DNA of 64,000 bases, taken from NCBI GenBank assembly GCA_964293305.1, contig CAXYYO010000014.1:1-64000 (forward strand), written 5' to 3'. Both the position numbers and the translations under genes were made by a program. Under the pieces are notes generated by a model. That model saw nothing but the letters and a program-made list of their open reading frames with translations. It was not told the origin of the DNA and ran no database searches. How positions within the stretch are numbered: position 1 is the first letter of the stretch; each line of letters opens with the position of its first letter. The DNA is from CALAGJ01 sp964293305 (GTDB lineage: Bacteria > Bacteroidota > Bacteroidia > Chitinophagales > Chitinophagaceae). Of the stretch, positions 34,328-42,895 are shown one piece after another.

Positions 34328-35983
34328 ATGTTTTCAAAAAATAGCCTCATTGTTTGCTGCTTAATGTGCTTTTCTATAACCACAGTATGTGCACAAACAA
34401 AAAAAGAAAAAAAAGCACTCGCAAAGGAAAATACAGTCATACAAGCCAATATCCAAAAACATATTTCATACCTAGCAGATGATAAATTAGAAGGTAGAAG
34501 AAGCGGCTCTAATGGCGAGCAATTGGCCATGGATTACATAGAAAAATATTTTAGTACTTATGAATTATTACCCGCAGGAAAAGAAGGCTACATACAGGCA
34601 TTTGAAATAAATGAAGGGAAAACTTTTACTTCCGCAGAAAACTTTTTTAAAATAGCCGACCAACAGTTGAAGCCTGGTGAAGATTATTACCCTTTATCTT
34701 TTTCAGGTAATGGGGTTATTTCATCAAACCTTTCTCCTTCTCTGAGAGAAGATGGACAACCTTGGTTTTTGGATGTTAATGATTTGCTGGAAGAGAATCA
34801 AAACAATCCACATTTTGATATCATGGATGCCCTATATAAAGAAGCAAGTCAATCAGCCAAAACCGCCACTGCGCTAATAATTTACAATAGCGGAAAACTT
34901 ACTGATAATATTTTATTCAATAAATATGACAGCATTGGGATGCTAAAAATTCCTGCCCTTTACATTACCAAAAAAGGAATGAGCAGCTTTATAAAAGATT
35001 TAACGGATAACATAGATATTGCATTCGCTGTACATCTAATAGACCAAAAAAGGGTAGCACATAATGTAGTGGGTTATATCGACAACAATGCACCTACAAC
35101 AATTATTCTTGGAGCACATTATGATCATTTAGGCTATGGGGAAGATGGCAATAGTCTAGATGGTGCGGGTAGTATTCACAATGGTGCAGATGATAATGCA
35201 AGTGGTACTGCGGCACTCATTGAACTAGCCAGATTATTAAAAAAATCTCCTTCAAAAAATAACAACTATCTCTTCATGGCTTTCTCTGGAGAAGAGCTTG
35301 GGCTACTGGGAAGTAAGTATTGGTTATCCCAACCCTCTTATATCATAAAACCAAACTATATGATCAACATGGACATGGTGGGTAGGTATGAGGATAATCG
35401 TAAACTTACAATTGGTGGTTATGGCACATCACCATTTTGGAGCAATATTTTCTCAGCATTACCACTACATAATGTACAGGTAAAATTTGACAGCAGCGGC
35501 TCCGGGCCAAGTGATCATGCAAGTTTTTACAGAAACAATATACCCGTACTCTTCTTTTTTACAAACAGCCATAGTGATTATCACAAAGCATCAGACGATG
35601 CAGATAAGATAAATTATACAGGAGAAACTCAAATTATTCAAATCATTCAAAACGTTATAAAAGCAGCAGATAGCAAAGGATTGTTTCCCTTTTTACAAAC
35701 AAAGGATGCTGAAGTAAAAAATGTAAAACTTCCGGTTACCTTGGGTGTGCTTCCAGACTATGGCTATACGGGTACAGGTATGCGCATAGAAGGTGTGAGT
35801 AAAGGTAAAACAGCGGAGCGCATTGGTTTACAAGCAGGTGATGTACTCTTACAAATTGGCGAATATAAATTTGTGGATGTACAAACATATATGACCACAC
35901 TACAACATTTTCACAAAGGAGACACCACAACTATACACTTCAAACGTGGAGAAAAAGAAATGATTCAAGAATTTACATTTTAA
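34328..35983 (+). CDS. Exported M28-family metallopeptidase with C-terminal PDZ domain
   Basis: The 551-residue protein has a signal peptide (LIVCCLMCFSITTVCAQ). The M28 di-zinc site is complete: H264 (GAHYDHLG), D288/D289 (ADDNASG), E322/E323 (SGEELGLLGS), D349 (NMDMVGR) and H397 (SDHASFY). A protease-associated-like insertion separates the N-terminal helix region from the catalytic core. Residues ~470-551 form a PDZ domain (GMRIEGVSKGKTAERIGLQAGDVLLQIG). M28 enzymes of this type are aminopeptidases acting on peptides in the periplasm. The class IV aminotransferase gene follows after 8 bp, implying co-transcription. Confidence 0.93.
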   Translation: MFSKNSLIVCCLMCFSITTVCAQTKKEKKALAKENTVIQANIQKHISYLADDKLEGRRSGSNGEQLAMDYIEKYFSTYELLPAGKEGYIQAFEINEGKTFTSAENFFKIADQQLKPGEDYYPLSFSGNGVISSNLSPSLREDGQPWFLDVNDLLEENQNNPHFDIMDALYKEASQSAKTATALIIYNSGKLTDNILFNKYDSIGMLKIPALYITKKGMSSFIKDLTDNIDIAFAVHLIDQKRVAHNVVGYIDNNAPTTIILGAHYDHLGYGEDGNSLDGAGSIHNGADDNASGTAALIELARLLKKSPSKNNNYLFMAFSGEELGLLGSKYWLSQPSYIIKPNYMINMDMVGRYEDNRKLTIGGYGTSPFWSNIFSALPLHNVQVKFDSSGSGPSDHASFYRNNIPVLFFFTNSHSDYHKASDDADKINYTGETQIIQIIQNVIKAADSKGLFPFLQTKDAEVKNVKLPVTLGVLPDYGYTGTGMRIEGVSKGKTAERIGLQAGDVLLQIGEYKFVDVQTYMTTLQHFHKGDTTTIHFKRGEKEMIQEFTF

Positions 35984-35991
35984 TAGTTTCC

Positions 35992-36843
35992 ATGCAAAGA
36001 TGGGTATTGTATAATAATAAATTTTTCGCCCACGGCGAATCAATATTTGCTGCTGATAGCAGGGCGTATAGATATGGCGATGGTTTTTTTGAAACCATGA
36101 AATGTGTGAACGGAAAAATTGTTTTGGAGTCTTTTCATGCAGAAAGATTTTTTAAAACACTTGAACTACTCCAATTTGAAAAACCAGCTCTACTGCATAC
36201 TACTTCCCTTTTTGAACAGGTGAATAAACTCCTAAAAAAAAATAACCATTCCAAACTAAGTAGAGTTCGATTATCAGTATCAAGAGGCAGAGGAGGTTTA
36301 TATGATCCTGAAAATCATCATCCAAATATCCTAATCGAAAGCTACCCCTTATCCATTGAAAAAATTGCGTTTAATAGCAATGGTCTTGTAGCAGGTATTT
36401 ATAGAGATGCCATAAAATCGGTAGATCAATTTTCACACCTTAAATCCAATAATTATTTATGCTATGCCATGGCTGCCTTGCATGCCAAAAAAGTCCATTG
36501 GAACGAGGCATTTATCTGTAATGCTAATGGAAATATTGCTGATGCCACCATTGCTAACATATTTACTGTAAAAGACGGCATTGTTAGCACTCCAGCGCTA
36601 AACGAAGGCTGTATAGATGGTGTAATGCGCAGACACCTCATTGAAAAATTAAGGGAACAAAATATACCCATCAGAGCATCAATTATTACTCCTGAATATT
36701 TAAGCGAAGCAGAGGAAGTTTTTGTAACAAATGCTATCAGTGGAGTAAGGTGGATAAAACAAATTGAAAATAATAACTATACAAATAGCTTTTCAGCGTG
36801 GCTATATGAAACATGTATCAAGCCATTCCACGAAAAATATTAA
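35992..36843 (+). CDS. Class IV PLP-dependent aminotransferase/lyase
   Basis: The 283-residue protein has the fold-type IV signature: SRAYRYGDGFFETMKCVNGKI at the N-terminus, the PLP lysine K151 (HLKSNNYL), and the cofactor-binding ADATIANIFTVKDG plus GVMRRHLIE segments. Members include branched-chain and D-amino-acid aminotransferases and 4-amino-4-deoxychorismate lyase (PabC). Its length and the FETMKCVNGK start fit the PabC/D-alanine aminotransferase side, but the reaction is not settled by sequence inspection. It is in a likely operon with the M28 peptidase, and convergent with the carB half-gene. Confidence 0.85.
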   Translation: MQRWVLYNNKFFAHGESIFAADSRAYRYGDGFFETMKCVNGKIVLESFHAERFFKTLELLQFEKPALLHTTSLFEQVNKLLKKNNHSKLSRVRLSVSRGRGGLYDPENHHPNILIESYPLSIEKIAFNSNGLVAGIYRDAIKSVDQFSHLKSNNYLCYAMAALHAKKVHWNEAFICNANGNIADATIANIFTVKDGIVSTPALNEGCIDGVMRRHLIEKLREQNIPIRASIITPEYLSEAEEVFVTNAISGVRWIKQIENNNYTNSFSAWLYETCIKPFHEKY

Positions 36844-36896
36844 AATTAATCTTAAAGTGCAATAGGGAAAAAATATATATCAATTAAAAGTCAAAC

Positions 36897-38090
36897 CTAT
36901 CTACTCAGGTACATACTTTTTTCTTTATACAATTGTCTAAAATAAGGGTCTCTTAAATCTTTTATAAAACGTATGGCTTCCCCGGTGCTTTTCATTTCTG
37001 GGCCTAGCTCTTTACTCACATTAGGGAATTTATTAAAGCTAAATGCAGGCTCTTTGATAGCAAAACCTTCCAATTTTTTCTCTGTTTCAAGGTCTTTCAG
37101 TTTTTGCATGCCGAGCATTACTTTGGTAGCAATATTCAAATAAGGAATTTGATAAGCCTTGGCTATAAAAGGAGTAGTACGGCTGGCTCTGGGATTGGCT
37201 TCTATCACAAAAACGCTGTTTTCTTTTATGGCAAATTGAATATTAATTAAACCCCGTATATCCAAAGCCCTAGCAATTTTTTCTGCATAAAATTCCATGG
37301 TCGTTACGAGCATTGGGCTAAGATTGAATGCAGGTAAAACTGCATTGCTATCCCCGCTATGTATTCCGGCTGGTTCTATATGCTCCATAACACCCATAAC
37401 ATGAAACGTATCGCCATCAAAAATCCCATCAATTTCTGCCTCCTGGCACCTATCTAAGAAATGATCTATAAGTATTTTATTGTCTGGAATATGTTTTAAT
37501 AAACTGATAACTGCCTTTTCCAGTTCTTCATCATTAATCACAATACGCATACGCTGACCACCAAGCACATAGCTGGGTCTTATTAATACAGGATATCCAA
37601 CTTGCTGGGCCACTTCTATAGCTTCGTCAGCAGTGTAAGCAGTGCCATAGTGTGGATAGGGAATGTTCAACTCCTTTAGCAAATCACTGAATCTACCTCT
37701 GTCCTCTGCTATATCCATATTATCGAAGGAAGTACCGATGATTGGAATTCCTTTTTCATGTAGCTTTTTGGCCAGTTTAAGTGCTGTTTGTCCACCAAGT
37801 TGTACAATTACACCGTCTGGCTTTTCTAATTCAATAATTTCCCAAAGATGCTCCCAATAAACAGGTTCAAAATACAGCTTATCGGCCATATCAAAATCAG
37901 TGCTAACAGTTTCTGGATTACAATTAACCATTATTGCTTCAAAACCACATTCCTTTATGGCTAATAAGCCATGTACACAGCAATAATCAAATTCAATACC
38001 CTGGCCAATTCTATTGGGTCCACTGCCTAATACTATTATCTTTTTCTTAATGGACGAAATGGATTCATTACTTATTATAGCTGTACTCAT
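36897..38090 (-). CDS. carB: Free-standing C-terminal half of carbamoyl-phosphate synthase large subunit
   Basis: The 397 residues align with the second (carbamate kinase-like) half of CarB, about residues 550-940 in E. coli. It begins with the pre-ATP-grasp motif LGSGPNRIGQGIEFDYCCVH and VNCNPETVSTD, then the ATP-grasp core (RPSYVLGGQRMRIV, HSGDSNAVLPAF, VIEANPRASRTTPF) and LGPEMKSTGEA. The first synthetase half is absent, and there is no room for it upstream (38091-38725 is non-coding). The C-terminal MGS-like allosteric domain is also missing; the protein stops at the end of the ATP-grasp half. It starts with its own ATG and a -7 element, so it looks like an expressed split gene rather than a broken one. 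Its N-terminal partner must be elsewhere. Confidence 0.9.
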   Translation of the reverse strand: MSTAIISNESISSIKKKIIVLGSGPNRIGQGIEFDYCCVHGLLAIKECGFEAIMVNCNPETVSTDFDMADKLYFEPVYWEHLWEIIELEKPDGVIVQLGGQTALKLAKKLHEKGIPIIGTSFDNMDIAEDRGRFSDLLKELNIPYPHYGTAYTADEAIEVAQQVGYPVLIRPSYVLGGQRMRIVINDEELEKAVISLLKHIPDNKILIDHFLDRCQEAEIDGIFDGDTFHVMGVMEHIEPAGIHSGDSNAVLPAFNLSPMLVTTMEFYAEKIARALDIRGLINIQFAIKENSVFVIEANPRASRTTPFIAKAYQIPYLNIATKVMLGMQKLKDLETEKKLEGFAIKEPAFSFNKFPNVSKELGPEMKSTGEAIRFIKDLRDPYFRQLYKEKSMYLSR

Positions 38091-38106
38091 CTTTTTTGGG
38101 ATTGTG

Positions 38107-38114
38107 CAAAAGTA
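38107..38114 (-). promoter_or_regulatory. -7 promoter element of the carB half-gene
   Basis: The minus strand reads TACTTTTG (TAnnTTTG) 16 bp upstream of the ATG. A TTTG occurs upstream, but with only a 15-bp spacer, shorter than usual. Confidence 0.4.
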
Positions 38115-38725
38115 AAGTGGACTGTGTTACAAAATGCAGCAAGTATTAAATTTGTATCACATATTTATTTTGAATGAATATGAGGATTCAGAAGTTAAAT
38201 CGATGGGCAAAAAATAGTGCATACCTTAAATTTTACCCAATTAATAGAATCAGAATAGACTAAAAATCAAAATTTTTTACACCTCAGCGCATCACCTCCT
38301 ACAACAGCTTTTTTTAAGCTTCGCACTTTGTGCAAAAAATAAAATGCAGTATTGATGTAGTCGTGATGTAGCTAAAAAGCAATAAAATTGGCATCAATCA
38401 GAAATTGTAGTAGTAGAGTTGGGTGCAAAAATTTGGCTTAATCTGCATGTGAGATTTATTTTTGCTACGGAGATTTTTATACATCAGCTATTTATTTGTT
38501 GCCATTTTGACATTCATAATTACACAAATGAATTATGAATGTCAAGATCAGAGATGATCAAAACTTTTTGGCATATCAATAATAACTTGGTTATTATCAA
38601 ACTTCACGATTGTAACGCCGAATAATTACCTATAAAAACTGATGCACGATTTGTATGTGCATAAATTGCTATCTATGGAAAATAGATTCTATACGTAAAC
38701 TATTTTTCATCATAAAAAACAAAAA
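38115..38725. other. 611-bp intergenic region
   Basis: No gene is seen on either strand between the carB half-gene and the T9SS gene at 38726. The only clear structure is a long perfect inverted repeat at 38507-38545. The remainder is AT-rich and featureless by eye. The promoters of the plus-strand gene were not identified. Confidence 0.6.
38507..38545. repeat. Perfect 15-bp inverted repeat
   Basis: Arms ttgacattcataatt (38507-38521) and aattatgaatgtcaa (38531-38545) are fully complementary around a 9-nt spacer. There is no T run on either side, so it is not a standard terminator. It lies 180 bp upstream of a T9SS gene and may be an operator, an mRNA-stabilising hairpin or a trace of a small mobile repeat. 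Confidence 0.6.
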
Positions 38726-41077
38726 ATGAAACAGATCTATCCGTTCCTTATCAGCATGGTGCTATTTTGCATTGGCGCAAATGCGCAAAATGTATTTACT
38801 GACAACTATGCTCCCGGTGTAACTTTTGTAGATTTTGGAGGCGCTACAAACACCATATCTATTGATGCTACAGAGGCACAAAGTGGCACATCCTCTTTCA
38901 AAGCAGTTGTTCCTGCTGGTGGATATACAGGTGGTGCATTTTCAAATTCGACTCCACAAAACTTAAGTGCTTATAATTGTGTGAGCTTTTGGGTGAAGGG
39001 AAGTCAGTCAGCAACTTTAAATGTTGCCGGCTTGGGTAACAATGGTATCTCGGCTGCATTTTTTACAGAATATTACAATATTGCTGTAACCACTTCTTGG
39101 ACAAAAGTAATCATACCAATTCCTGATCCTGCAAAGCTAATAAATGAAACAGGTATGTTTCATTGGGCCGAAGGTTCAGATGAAGGCACTTATTTATTGT
39201 GGTTTGATGAAATAAAATATGAAAACTTAAATAGTTCAATAATCGGAACCCCCACTGCGGCATTTGCTACAGAAACAATTGCCAAAGGAATTGGTGACAC
39301 ATTTTCTCCAAATGGCGTTACTTGTTCATTCCCCGTAAATAGTGTATCACAAACCTTAAACCCCTCAAAACTATACTTTACTTTTACCAGTTCAAATACT
39401 GGCGTGGCCACTTTTGACAACGCCACTGCAACAGGTACAGCAGTAGGGTCAGGTTCTTCTAACATTACTGGAGCTTTAGGAAGTACTGTAGCTGGTGGAG
39501 TTCTAACTGTAAATGTAGCAGCAGCATCAGACCCTACAGTAGCAGCACCAACTCCTACTCAGAGTGCCGCAAGTGTTATATCAATGTTTAGCAATGCATA
39601 TACAAATGTTCCAGTTGACACATGGTCTGCTGTATGGGATGCTGCAGATGTAGCAGATGTGCAAGTAGCAGGAAACGATACAAAAAAATATACAAATTTA
39701 AACTTCTGTGGTGTTGAGTTTACTTCTTCTCCAATTGATGCTACAAATATGGATTATTATCATGTGGATGTATGGACACCAAACGCTAGTTTTTTCAATA
39801 TAAAATTAGTTGATTTTGGACCAGATGGTAGCTATGCAGGTGGAGATGATTCGGAATCTGAATTGTCATTTACACCCGGACTTAATAATTGGGTGAGCAT
39901 TGATATACCATTAAGTAACTTTACTGGCCTTGCATCTAGAGCACATCTTGCTCAGATGATTTATGTATCAAATGGTAGTAAAGTGTATGTTGATAATGTA
40001 TTCTATTATAAAACAGCATCATTACCAACTGCTTCTGTTTCAGGAACTGCTTCAGTTTGTAAAAATGCAACAGCTCCAAATGTAACTTTTACAGGTGCAA
40101 ATGGTACTGCTCCATATACTTTTACTTATAAAATAAATGGTGGTGCGAATCTTACTGCTACTACCACATCTGGTAATTCTGTAAATGTGGCTGCATCTAC
40201 TTCTACTGTAGGATCATTTGTGTACAGTTTAGTAAGTGTGAGCGATGCAACTAGTGCTTCTCAAGCACAAACAGGTAGTGCTACCATTACTGTAAATGCT
40301 TTACCTACTGCTACAATTACAGCATCAGCATCTACAACAAATGTTTGCCCTGGTAAAACAGTAAAACTTACAGCAAATACAAGCACAAGCTATCTATGGA
40401 ATACGGGTGCAACCACTAAAAGTATTACAGTAAGTGCAGCTGGTACATACAATGTACAAGTAACAAATGCAAATGGCTGTAGCACAACTTCTGCAAACAC
40501 GGTAGTTACCTATTTAGGCTGCGCCAAACCAACCGGTTTAACATCTACCAATGTTACAAGTACAAGTGCAAAACTGAACTGGTCTGCAGTAACTTGTGCT
40601 GTAGGTTATCAGTACGAAATACGCAAGGGAACATCAGGAGCATATACACCTGCACAAACTACTGGTATCACTAAGACTATTACAGGATTAATGCCAAGTT
40701 CGCTTTACCAGTGGAGGGTTATTACTGCTTGTAAAATAACACCTGATACTATTACCAGCCCGGGTTATTCTACAGTGTCTACATTTACTACAGCAGCTGC
40801 ACCTTCAGCATTAGCTGGAGTAAAAAATATGAATGTTTACCCAAATCCAAGCAATGGCAAGTTTGAGGTTAGCATTCAGACATCAAATAAAATAGATAAA
40901 GCTATTATTACTATTTCAACTTTAATGGGTAAAGCTTTAGCTACATATTCTGCTAATAATAATAATGGTGAAATTAAATTGCAGATTATTAATAATCAGT
41001 TGCCAGGTGGTGCATATATGATCAGCTATCAGGTGGGTCAGGAAATCGGAAATATGATACTTAATATAAATCAATAA
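38726..41077 (+). CDS. T9SS-secreted protein with two carbohydrate-binding-like domains, FN3 and sorting domain
   Basis: The 783-residue protein has a signal peptide (FLISMVLFCIGANAQ). Residues ~20-170 form a jelly-roll-like module (SAYNCVSFWVKGSQSATLNV, TYLLWFDEIKYEN). Residues ~270-430 form a second (NMDYYHVDVWTPNASFFNIKLVDFG, SKVYVDNVFYYK), both resembling carbohydrate-binding modules found beside GH16 enzymes. A PKD/Ig-like stretch (~435-610) containing SYLWNTGATTKSITVSAAGTY, an FN3 domain (~615-700) and a T9SS type A sorting domain (NVYPNPSNGKFEV ... GAYMISYQVG) follow. No catalytic domain is present, so it is probably a surface glycan-binding protein. Confidence 0.85.
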   Translation: MKQIYPFLISMVLFCIGANAQNVFTDNYAPGVTFVDFGGATNTISIDATEAQSGTSSFKAVVPAGGYTGGAFSNSTPQNLSAYNCVSFWVKGSQSATLNVAGLGNNGISAAFFTEYYNIAVTTSWTKVIIPIPDPAKLINETGMFHWAEGSDEGTYLLWFDEIKYENLNSSIIGTPTAAFATETIAKGIGDTFSPNGVTCSFPVNSVSQTLNPSKLYFTFTSSNTGVATFDNATATGTAVGSGSSNITGALGSTVAGGVLTVNVAAASDPTVAAPTPTQSAASVISMFSNAYTNVPVDTWSAVWDAADVADVQVAGNDTKKYTNLNFCGVEFTSSPIDATNMDYYHVDVWTPNASFFNIKLVDFGPDGSYAGGDDSESELSFTPGLNNWVSIDIPLSNFTGLASRAHLAQMIYVSNGSKVYVDNVFYYKTASLPTASVSGTASVCKNATAPNVTFTGANGTAPYTFTYKINGGANLTATTTSGNSVNVAASTSTVGSFVYSLVSVSDATSASQAQTGSATITVNALPTATITASASTTNVCPGKTVKLTANTSTSYLWNTGATTKSITVSAAGTYNVQVTNANGCSTTSANTVVTYLGCAKPTGLTSTNVTSTSAKLNWSAVTCAVGYQYEIRKGTSGAYTPAQTTGITKTITGLMPSSLYQWRVITACKITPDTITSPGYSTVSTFTTAAAPSALAGVKNMNVYPNPSNGKFEVSIQTSNKIDKAIITISTLMGKALATYSANNNNGEIKLQIINNQLPGGAYMISYQVGQEIGNMILNINQ

Positions 41078-41100
41078 ACATAGTACCCCCCCTTTGTTTG

Positions 41101-41128
41101 GGCCGCCTCATAAGGGCGGCCTTTTTTT
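41101..41128 (+). terminator. Terminator of the carbohydrate-binding T9SS gene
   Basis: GC-rich stem ggccgcc/ggcggcc, 7-nt loop and seven Ts, 24 bp after the stop codon. Confidence 0.92.
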
Positions 41129-41570
41129 ATTTGTCTGTAAGGAGAAATCTAAGCCATCTCATCTATCTATACTATTTCACTCTCAGATAAACTGATAAAA
41201 CATTGAGTGCTTTTTCATTTTGACTTAGGCGATGCAATTGAAATATATTATAAAGCCGAAAAGCTGCATATACACATGCATTTGAGAATGATGTTTGACT
41301 TTTAAAAAGTTTACTATTTCTTCAATCAAAAATTAACCTCAACCACTTATCTATATTGCATTTTAACTTTTCATATCAAAGTCATTTGCAGCATATAGGT
41401 ACAGCGCATTAGTGCAAAATTTCGTATACTTATAAAACGCAAGTCATTGCTATGGTTTAAAACAAATTTAATCCAACAACAAAATTTTTGTGAATGGAAT
41501 TTTTTACAAAAAGCAAGTGCAATTAGATATAAAAGAATAAAAAGAATAAGAGAATTAACCCCCTAAATGT
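41129..41570. other. 442-bp intergenic region, nothing recognised
   Basis: This is AT-rich sequence between convergent units. No start-to-stop frame with protein-like content, no RNA gene and no repeat were recognised on either strand. Confidence 0.6.
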
Positions 41571-41601
41571 AAAAAGGCATCCAATTTAATAGAGTGCCTT
41601 T
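41571..41601 (-). terminator. Terminator of the small barrel-protein operon
   Basis: On the minus strand, aaaggca (41601-41595) pairs with tgccttt (41579-41573). The hairpin is followed by a short T run (41575-41571). It sits 29 bp past the stop at 41630. Confidence 0.65.
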
Positions 41602-41629
41602 AAATAATGCTTTTCAGCTAACAGAGTTT

Positions 41630-42115
41630 CTAGAAGGTATATCTGATAGAAAGCCCACCCCAGCCAGCTTCAAGGTAATTATATCCAGTAAAATTATATG
41701 ATGGTTGCCAATCAGCACTAAGGTTAATTGGTGCTCCTGTAAACTTAAAATCAAGACCAAGCACTCCATCTACACCTATAGTTGTATTTTGATTTTTATT
41801 TGGGTTATCAATTTTCCATTGATTGCTGTAAGCACCTATATGTGCACCAAAACCAGCATACCATTTTAATCCTTCTACACCATTTATATCACCATGAAAT
41901 TCATAAAGACCTGTTAATCTATACCCATCTTCCCATAAATATAACAAACCTTCAATAGCACGGTCTTCCTGCAAAAAATGTTTTAATGTTAAACCTGATG
42001 GATAGAATTTAATTCCGACTGCCGTCGTATAATCGCTTTCTAAGTTTTGTGCTTTTAAATTTGAAAATGAGACTAATGTGAAAACAAGTATAAAAAGTTT
42101 TTTTACTTTGATCAT
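41630..42115 (-). CDS. Small putative outer-membrane beta-barrel protein
   Basis: The 161-residue product has a signal peptide (FILVFTLVSFSNLKAQ) and about eight amphipathic strands ending with a C-terminal aromatic (GGLSIRYTF), the hallmark of an outer-membrane barrel. Segments YAGFGAHIGAY, LSADWQPSYNF and WGGLSIRYTF correspond in order to AGPGVQAW, LSAGINWQPG and YGGLTLQYI in the upstream gene, so the two are paralogs. The gap to that gene is 20 bp, implying an operon. Function unknown. Confidence 0.75.
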   Translation of the reverse strand: MIKVKKLFILVFTLVSFSNLKAQNLESDYTTAVGIKFYPSGLTLKHFLQEDRAIEGLLYLWEDGYRLTGLYEFHGDINGVEGLKWYAGFGAHIGAYSNQWKIDNPNKNQNTTIGVDGVLGLDFKFTGAPINLSADWQPSYNFTGYNYLEAGWGGLSIRYTF

Positions 42116-42135
42116 ATTTATTATTTAAATTTTAT

Positions 42136-42603
42136 TTAACGTTTTAATATATATTGTAATGTTAACCCACCGTATGACGATTGAACAGCCGGTTTGCCAA
42201 CCAAGGTAATACCAGGTTGCCAATTTATTCCTGCGGACAAAGGTATCTTAAGAAATGAATATTGTACACCCAAACTTCCAACTAAACCAAAGCCTAATCC
42301 GACGGTAGTCTCTTTTCCTTCCAGAGACTTATTCCACCAGGCTTGCACTCCTGGTCCGGCAAGCCAGGTCAATTGTGGCGTGTTTTCAAAACTGATAAAA
42401 TGAAATGTATAGAAACCTCCTACACGAAAATAATTAGGATCTATGCCAACAAAAAAATCAATACTATTCTGCTCAGTTACAAATTGAGCATAGTAAACTG
42501 ATAGATCAAATGGAAATTGCAGCCCTAATGCTTGCTTATATTGAGTTTGAGCTGACAGATTCAAGCCAAAAACTAAAAAAATCGAACTAATTAGGTATTT
42601 CAT
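42136..42603 (-). CDS. Small putative outer-membrane beta-barrel protein, paralog of the next gene
   Basis: The 155-residue product has a signal peptide (LISSIFLVFGLNLSAQ) and alternating beta strands rich in Gly and aromatics (FRVGGFYTFHFISF, TVGLGFGLVGSLGVQYSF). It shares layout and motifs with the 161-residue protein encoded downstream but is clearly diverged. It ends in LKR rather than an aromatic. It is the first gene of the pair. Function unknown. Confidence 0.75.
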   Translation of the reverse strand: MKYLISSIFLVFGLNLSAQTQYKQALGLQFPFDLSVYYAQFVTEQNSIDFFVGIDPNYFRVGGFYTFHFISFENTPQLTWLAGPGVQAWWNKSLEGKETTVGLGFGLVGSLGVQYSFLKIPLSAGINWQPGITLVGKPAVQSSYGGLTLQYILKR

Positions 42604-42895
42604 TAAGACTTCTCCGGGTAGGCTTTTTTATTTATTTTTATTAGCATGAAACGTACCAAAGCACCATTTATGTATTTATCTCAAAAAAAATATTTTAAAT
42701 CAATTATAAAAGTTGCCAAACTGAGATTATAAATTGACGTAGTGTGAAAACATGCAACACTTAAATATTTACTCTATGATTTATACATAAAACTTTATAA
42801 AAACATACTGTGTGCTTTACTATCATCGATTACTAGAAAAAAATCTATACAAACCATACTTTGCAACTATTTTAGTAATAACAAATATCTTTTCA

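Noticed and set aside
38091..38725. Missing N-terminal carB half hidden by a frameshift upstream of the half-gene
   Set aside because: The region shows no synthetase-like motif in any frame and is too short for the ~540 residues needed.
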